Source: an uncultured Eubacteriales bacterium (GTDB taxonomy: Bacteria; Bacillota; Clostridia; Lachnospirales; Lachnospiraceae). Taken from it: 18,715 bases of DNA. The number at the start of each line of letters is the position of its first letter. Position 1 is the stretch's first letter. The position numbers and the translations under genes are program-made. The DNA lies in the NCBI GenBank assembly GCA_900544525.1, contig UQVN01000037.1, positions 1-18,715 of the forward strand, written 5' to 3'. A model generated the notes under the pieces. That model was not told where the DNA came from. It searched no databases and saw only the letters and a list, made by a program, of their open reading frames with translations. Shown here piece by piece: positions 14,192-18,715 of the stretch.

Positions 14192-14956
14192 TTATTGTAA
14201 ATATTTCATAGGATCAATTGGTTTTTTATCTTTTTGCATTTCAAAATATAGGTGATTTCCTTCCAATGTAAAAAATGCTGTCGATGGAGCTACTTTTCCA
14301 ACTACTGCCTCTTCGTCTAATACATCGCCTTTTTTCCAAGTGATATCCTGTAACTGTCCATACGTAACCGTATATCCATTTCCAATATCAAGGGTAATCG
14401 TATTTCCATATTTTGTTGTCTTATCCACTTTTGTTACTTTTCCATTTGCAATATTTTTTACTTCTGCACCTTCTGTTGCCTGAATCATCATTCCAGGATT
14501 GCACTGGTATTGATCCAATGTCTGAAAATAAATTGTGGAATCCATGCTGTAAGGGAGAACCACATTTCCAGATAACGGCCATTTTAACTTGGTACTTCCA
14601 TCATAGGAAATGGCTGTTTTTGTTTCTTTTACTACTTTTTCTTCTTTTGTTTTTTCTTCATTTTCCAGTGTCACCGCACTATTTCCAACAACATTTGCAT
14701 TTTCGATTGTCTGCTTATTTTCACTCTCGTTTGGTTGGCTTAGTTCCTGTTGCTCTGACTCCGTTGTTACTGGTTTCTTATGTTCTTCCGTTACGTTGTT
14801 ACTTTCCGCTAATTCGATTTTTTCAATGCTACTTCTCATTGCTTGGTTTCTTGCTTGGTCGATCGTTACAAACGCTCCTAACGCTAAGATTCCAATTACC
14901 GCGATCAAGGCATAGAAACTTTGTTTTTGCGTCAGTGTTTTTTTAGTTTTCTTCAT
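14192..14956 (-). CDS. spoIIQ: SpoIIQ-like LytM/M23-fold engulfment protein with degenerate active site
   Basis: SpoIIQ sits in the forespore membrane and pairs with SpoIIIAH to hold the mother-cell and forespore membranes together during engulfment. The 254-residue protein has a short basic N-terminus, one transmembrane helix (about 14-30), a polar linker rich in Glu, Asn and Thr (about 45-115), and a LytM/M23-fold domain (about 125-252) ending in PIDPMKYL. The LytM zinc/catalytic positions are mostly lost: HxGxD is NPGMM (Asn153, Met157) and HxH is HLY (His235, Tyr237), so endopeptidase activity is unlikely. I use the ATG at 14956 because GAGGTG lies 6 nt before it; the gene then overlaps the spoIID end by 14 nt, so the two are probably translated together. 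Identification as SpoIIQ rests mainly on the spoIID neighbour and domain layout. Confidence 0.78.
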   Translation of the reverse strand: MKKTKKTLTQKQSFYALIAVIGILALGAFVTIDQARNQAMRSSIEKIELAESNNVTEEHKKPVTTESEQQELSQPNESENKQTIENANVVGNSAVTLENEEKTKEEKVVKETKTAISYDGSTKLKWPLSGNVVLPYSMDSTIYFQTLDQYQCNPGMMIQATEGAEVKNIANGKVTKVDKTTKYGNTITLDIGNGYTVTYGQLQDITWKKGDVLDEEAVVGKVAPSTAFFTLEGNHLYFEMQKDKKPIDPMKYLQ

Positions 14957-15926
14957 TCTCATCACCTCTGGTAATATCATTTCCAGATTTGGTGATTTTA
15001 TTCAGTGTAATTTTTTGATAATAATATTTTAAGATCTTTTCAAAGTCTGCACCATCTTTTGCCATCTCATTTGCTCCATATTGGCTAAGTCCAAGCCCTC
15101 TCCCTTTGCCTAATGCAATCATACGAAGAGTGCCATCATAATCTTCTAAATAAAAATTTGTAGAAGATAAAGAAAACCACTCTGCCCATTTCTCTCCTGT
15201 CACTGTCTTTTTCCCAATGGCTAGTGTTTTTACATACCCTAACTGTGTTTTTTCTTCAATTTTTAATTTTTCTTTTACATCTGCCTCTTCCACAGTTATC
15301 CCATTTGATTGCAATCGTTCTTTTACTTCTTCATAAGAAAATTGTTGCATATTCATATACTCTTTAGATTCCACATCTTTCCCACTATCCACCGATTGTA
15401 AGTAAGCGATATCTTTTCCTAATAGTTCTTTTGCACTTACCGTTGTTCCAATGCTAACGGGATGATAATAAGCCTCTATGTATTCCCCATCATAAGTCAT
15501 ATAAGTACCTGCTGTTTCAATAACGGCTTTTCTTAGCCTTCCATAATAGGTTTCCCAATTTTTTTCACCCCACTTCTCTTTTAACTCTTCTTTTGATAAA
15601 TATTGAAACGGAAGATCTTCTCCATTCATTGTTTTTTCCTTTTCCATTTCATTTAAAATATTCGTTCTTTGAATTACAGCTTGTCCCTTTAACGCTTCCA
15701 TTTCATAGTCCGCTGGAATTTGAGATGCCATGGTTCCAATTACATAATCTTCCAAATCAATTTCCTCAATTGGCTCTGTCTTTCCTATTTGAATCGAAAT
15801 TCCGGAAGAAAAATCAATATCTTCCCCACTCGTTCCAACTACCCCTGTCATTATCATTGTAATCCCATAAGGTATCAAAATTGCCATACAAATATATACA
15901 AACCATTTATTCACTAAAAGACGCAA
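14943..15926 (-). CDS. spoIID: Stage II sporulation protein D (SpoIID) with altered catalytic motif
   Basis: SpoIID is a membrane-anchored lytic transglycosylase that works with SpoIIM and SpoIIP to dissolve septal peptidoglycan during engulfment. The 327-residue protein has an N-terminal membrane anchor (about 8-30), the signature LEDYVIGTMASQIP...EALKGQAV (58-84), and the C-terminal SQYGANEMAK (281-290). The motif that normally reads ASEMP, with the catalytic Glu, is ASQIP (Gln69), and the Gly-His-Gly before SQYGA is GRG (Arg276). Both are clear in the DNA. The start is a TTG at 15926 preceded by AGGAGGG at 6 nt; no ATG is well placed. The gene lies directly after glgP, and its ribosome site is part of the glgP terminator. 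A sigma-E-like promoter precedes it. Confidence 0.92.
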   Translation of the reverse strand: MRLLVNKWFVYICMAILIPYGITMIMTGVVGTSGEDIDFSSGISIQIGKTEPIEEIDLEDYVIGTMASQIPADYEMEALKGQAVIQRTNILNEMEKEKTMNGEDLPFQYLSKEELKEKWGEKNWETYYGRLRKAVIETAGTYMTYDGEYIEAYYHPVSIGTTVSAKELLGKDIAYLQSVDSGKDVESKEYMNMQQFSYEEVKERLQSNGITVEEADVKEKLKIEEKTQLGYVKTLAIGKKTVTGEKWAEWFSLSSTNFYLEDYDGTLRMIALGKGRGLGLSQYGANEMAKDGADFEKILKYYYQKITLNKITKSGNDITRGDENEEN

Positions 15927-15973
15927 AAAATCCCTCCTGTCATTATGCTCTTTTCAAATTATATGACAGGGGG
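15924..15973 (-). terminator. glgP terminator whose 3' arm is the spoIID ribosome site
   Basis: On the minus strand CCCCCTGTCAT (15963-15973) pairs over 11 bp, with one G-T, with ATGACAGGAGG (15933-15943) around a 19-nt loop. GATTTTTTG follows, completing a rho-independent terminator for glgP. The 3' arm contains the AGGAGG of spoIID, and the T-run runs into its TTG start. Confidence 0.85.
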
Positions 15974-15986
15974 ATTTCTTCTATTC
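15958..15986 (-). promoter_or_regulatory. Sigma-E-like promoter of spoIID-spoIIQ
   Basis: On the minus strand GAATAGA (15980-15986), a 14-nt spacer and CATATAAT (15958-15965) resemble the sporulation sigma-E consensus known from Bacillus (about KMATATT and CATACAnT), the factor that transcribes spoIID there. Transcription would start near 15951, inside the loop of the glgP terminator. A vegetative reading (TTGAAT, 19-nt spacer, TATAAT) is possible but has poor spacing. Confidence 0.5.
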
Positions 15987-16024
15987 AACTCTTTTTATTT
16001 TTTTACTTGTATTTGCGCTCTTTT

Positions 16025-18466
16025 CTAAGAAAGTTTCACTTCCACCTTTTTCAAATGCCATAGTTCTTTTGCATATTGTTCAATCGTACGATCCGAAGTG
16101 AACTTACCAGAACAAGCAGTATTTAACATTGCTTTTCTTGCCCATTCTTTTTCATTACGGTATGCTTCATCTACTTTTCTTTGTGCCTCTGCATAGGATT
16201 CAAAATCCTTTAAAATAAAATATTGATCTTTTTGTAATAAAGAATCGTATAATGGACGGAAACGATCGGGATCGTCTGGAGCATATGCACCGTTAATTAA
16301 CTGCATTAACACTTCACGGACATTTTGATCCATATTATAAATATCCCATGGATTGTATCCCCCGTTTTTCTCATAGTCCATCACTTCTTCTGCACTCATA
16401 CCGAAGATAAAGGCATTTTCTTCTCCAACTTCTTCTACAATTTCCACATTTGCACCGTCCATTGTTCCAATGGTGAGAGCTCCATTTAACATGAATTTCA
16501 TATTTCCTGTACCAGAAGCCTCTTTTGACGCTGTCGAAATCTGTTCGGATAGATCTGCCGCAGCAAAAATAAGCTCTGCATTGGATACCCGATAGTTTTC
16601 AATAAAAACCACTTTAATCTTATCTTTAATAGAGGCATCATTGTTGATAACATCTGCTACCGAATTAATTAATTTAATAATCAATTTGGCTGTATAATAA
16701 CCCGCAGAAGCTTTTGCACCATAAATAAAAGTTCTTGGCACAATATCCATATGAGGATGACGCTTAATCTGATTATATAAGTACATCACATGTAAAATAC
16801 TCAATAGTTGACGTTTATATTCATGAAGACGTTTTACTTGGCAATCAAAAATAGAGCGTGGATTTACCTCAATTCCATTGTGTTCTCGAATGTATTTGGC
16901 AAGACGAATTTTATTTTGATATTTAATATTCATAAACTCTTGCTGACATTTTTCATCTTCCACATATACTTTTAATTTTGCAATATGCGGAAGATCGGTA
17001 ATCCACTCATCTCCAATCTTACTAGTTACCCAATCTGCAAGCAATGGATTTCCATGGAGCAAAAATCTTCTCTGTGTAATTCCATTTGTCTTATTATTGA
17101 ACTTGTCAGGATCCATTTCATAGAAATCCTTTAACTCCCGTTTCTTTAAAATTTCTGTATGAAGCCTTGCAACCCCATTGACAGAATAGCTTCCTGCAAT
17201 CGCAAGATGTGCCATTTTCACCTGTCCATCATAAATAATTGCCATGCTCGCAATTTTCTCTGGTTGGTTTGGATATTTTTCTTTAATAGTTTCAATAAAT
17301 CTTCGATTGATCTCTTCTACGATTTGATAAATACGAGGAAGCAGTCTTGAAAATAGTTCAATTGGCCATTTTTCTAACGCTTCTGCCATAATGGTATGGT
17401 TCGTATAAGCACACGTCTTACAAGTAATTTCCCAAGCCTCTTCCCAAGGAAGTTGTTCCTCGTCCACAAGAATTCTCATTAATTCCGCTACGGCTACGGT
17501 TGGATGTGTATCATTTAACTGGAATGTAATCTTCTCATAAAGTTTATGAATGTCATTTCCCATTTCTTTAAATTTTTGAATGGCTCTTTGTACAGAGGCA
17601 GAAATAAAGAAATACTGCTGTTTTAAACGAAGTTCTTTTCCGGCATAATGATTGTCATTTGGATAAAGGACTTCTACTAATGTTTTAGCAAGATTTTCTT
17701 GTTCCACTGCTTTTTGATATTCCCCTTTATCAAACGAACTTAAATTAAACGTCTGATCCGCCCTTGCATCCCAAATTCTAAGCGTATTGACGACATTGTT
17801 TCCATATCCTACAATTGGAAGATCATAAGGAATGGCCACAACAGATTGATATCCTTCTTGAATAAACTGATCTTTTCCATTTACGTTACGAACCGTTACA
17901 TATCCACCAAATTTTACAATCTGTTTATATTCAGAGCGTCGGATCTCAAATGGATTTCCATCTTTTAACCAATCGTCAGGTTTCTCCACTTGATACCCAT
18001 CTTCGATAGCCTGTGCAAACATTCCATAGCGATAACGGATTCCACAGCCATAAGCAGGATAATTTAATGTGGCTAAAGAGTCCAAAAAACAAGCAGCAAG
18101 TCTTCCAAGTCCACCATTTCCAAGAGCTGGATCCGGTTCTTGATCTTCAATTACGTTTAAATCAAATCCCATTTCTAAGAGGGCTTCTTTCACTTCGTTA
18201 TAATACGTTAAATTGATCATATTATTGCCAAGAGCACGCCCCATTAGAAATTCCATAGACAAATAATATACCACTTTGACATTTTGTTCTTCATATTCTT
18301 TATGAGTTGCAATCCAACGATCAATAATATCGTCTTTTACTGCATAAGCAACTGCCTGATAAACTTGTGCGGGTGTTGCTTCTTCAATATTTCTACGGTA
18401 TAAAACTTTTACTTGATTTCTTACTTCTTTTTTAAACTCTTCCTTGTTAAATACTATATTTTTCAT
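16025..18466 (-). CDS. glgP: Glycogen/maltodextrin phosphorylase
   Basis: The 813-residue cytosolic enzyme cleaves alpha-1,4-glucan ends with phosphate to release glucose 1-phosphate. Length and order match the GT35 family throughout. Near the N-terminus are YYLSMEFLMGRALGNN and the GNGGLGRLAACFLDS glycine loop. QLNDTHPTVAVAELMRIL is in the middle, and the PLP-binding Lys is at about residue 658 in EASGTGNMKFMLNG, followed by GALTIGTMDGANVEI. The regulatory phosphorylation segment of animal enzymes is not evident, as usual for bacteria. The ATG has AAGGAG 8 nt upstream. It is not in a glycogen operon within this window: spoIID follows and nothing but leader precedes. Storage glucan is commonly consumed during sporulation, so the adjacency may be functional, but that is inference. 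Confidence 0.97.
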   Translation of the reverse strand: MKNIVFNKEEFKKEVRNQVKVLYRRNIEEATPAQVYQAVAYAVKDDIIDRWIATHKEYEEQNVKVVYYLSMEFLMGRALGNNMINLTYYNEVKEALLEMGFDLNVIEDQEPDPALGNGGLGRLAACFLDSLATLNYPAYGCGIRYRYGMFAQAIEDGYQVEKPDDWLKDGNPFEIRRSEYKQIVKFGGYVTVRNVNGKDQFIQEGYQSVVAIPYDLPIVGYGNNVVNTLRIWDARADQTFNLSSFDKGEYQKAVEQENLAKTLVEVLYPNDNHYAGKELRLKQQYFFISASVQRAIQKFKEMGNDIHKLYEKITFQLNDTHPTVAVAELMRILVDEEQLPWEEAWEITCKTCAYTNHTIMAEALEKWPIELFSRLLPRIYQIVEEINRRFIETIKEKYPNQPEKIASMAIIYDGQVKMAHLAIAGSYSVNGVARLHTEILKKRELKDFYEMDPDKFNNKTNGITQRRFLLHGNPLLADWVTSKIGDEWITDLPHIAKLKVYVEDEKCQQEFMNIKYQNKIRLAKYIREHNGIEVNPRSIFDCQVKRLHEYKRQLLSILHVMYLYNQIKRHPHMDIVPRTFIYGAKASAGYYTAKLIIKLINSVADVINNDASIKDKIKVVFIENYRVSNAELIFAAADLSEQISTASKEASGTGNMKFMLNGALTIGTMDGANVEIVEEVGEENAFIFGMSAEEVMDYEKNGGYNPWDIYNMDQNVREVLMQLINGAYAPDDPDRFRPLYDSLLQKDQYFILKDFESYAEAQRKVDEAYRNEKEWARKAMLNTACSGKFTSDRTIEQYAKELWHLKKVEVKLS

Positions 18467-18636
18467 CCCAACAACTCCTTATTCTAGACATTTTCTTCCA
18501 GAATGTTTATGAAAACTTAGTCCTTTTGAACTTTGACTCTCCTATCCTATGCTGGTCCTCTTTTTTCCACATTCTGAAAAACGTGTTTTTGAGTCCCTCC
18601 ACGGCATATCTCAGCCAATTTATGGGATAACTCTTT
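18467..18636 (-). promoter_or_regulatory. Long, foldable leader of glgP
   Basis: About 165 nt separate a probable transcription start from the glgP ATG. Within it, on the minus strand, are a GGC/GCC hairpin (GGCTGAGATATGCC near 18602-18615), an AAAAACACGTTTTT hairpin (18577-18590), and longer-range pairs CAGAATG/CATTCTG (18499-18505 with 18570-18576) and GACTC/GAGTC (about 18535-18539 with 18591-18595). It matches no riboswitch class I recognise. Confidence 0.45.
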
Positions 18637-18639
18637 TTT

Positions 18640-18648
18640 ATTGTATCA
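18640..18648 (-). promoter_or_regulatory. Extended -10 promoter of glgP
   Basis: On the minus strand TGA-TACAAT (TACAAT at 18640-18645) is a good extended -10; the -35 region is weak. It is the best candidate upstream of glgP, but the window ends only 70 nt further on. Confidence 0.45.
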
Positions 18649-18715
18649 CTTTTTCATAAAAACTGCTACTATCTGAATCTTTTATTTTTCTTAAAAATAT
18701 AAAACACAATTCTTT

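Noticed and set aside
14413..14946. Long plus-strand frames opposite spoIIQ
   Set aside because: They are Phe/Leu/Ser-rich shadows of the Lys/Glu-rich linker coding strand with no start signals.
18590..18620. CTGAGA in the glgP leader as part of a TPP riboswitch
   Set aside because: The other conserved TPP box segments are absent; only the six bases match.

Overview
The window looks like ordinary chromosome from an AT-rich, low-GC, endospore-forming Firmicute of the Clostridia, probably Lachnospiraceae or a close relative. The evidence is strong AGGAGG-type ribosome binding sites, sigma-A type promoters of the -35/17/-10 kind, a preQ1-I riboswitch ahead of a QueT transporter, adjacent spoIID and spoIIQ sporulation genes, and a GerMN-type lipoprotein. 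I see no mobile elements, CRISPR array, rRNA or tRNA. Most genes lie on the minus strand. The plus-strand genes are a GNAT enzyme, a cyclophilin, a HAD phosphatase and a hemolysin-III-type membrane protein.

Layout from left to right: a partial minus-strand membrane-anchored protein running off the left edge (1-210); a GNAT acetyltransferase with a perfect consensus promoter (342-1190); a minus-strand queuosine operon queT-queF-queC joined by two ATGA overlaps and led by a preQ1-I riboswitch (1336-3116); a divergent cyclophilin and Cof-type HAD phosphatase (3261-4671); a minus-strand run of a diaminopimelate-decarboxylase-like enzyme, a YitT transporter, a GerMN lipoprotein, an alanine/glycine:cation symporter, a DEAD-box RNA helicase with a DbpA-type tail, and a carbon-nitrogen hydrolase (4737-12474); a plus-strand HlyIII/PAQR protein (12764-13450); a small GIY-YIG protein (13493-13750); a gene-free stretch rich in inverted repeats (13751-14191); then spoIIQ and spoIID, overlapping by 14 nt, and glycogen phosphorylase glgP (14192-18466).

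The part most worth a second look is the spoIIQ-spoIID-glgP junction. The glgP terminator hairpin has the spoIID Shine-Dalgarno sequence as its 3' arm, and a sigma-E-like promoter has its -10 box in the loop and 5' arm. Read-through mRNA would therefore hide the spoIID ribosome site, while a transcript started inside the hairpin would expose it. Both engulfment proteins also depart from the canonical catalytic residues: SpoIID has Gln for the expected catalytic Glu and Arg for the His of its GHG motif, and SpoIIQ keeps only one of four LytM zinc/catalytic positions. Other points are structured leaders ahead of glgP, the helicase and the hlyIII gene, and a PLP decarboxylase with a Phe at the usual ring-stacking His. 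I saw no convincing new multi-gene defence or mobile system. All motif and pairing statements come from reading the sequence by eye; no search or folding program was run.
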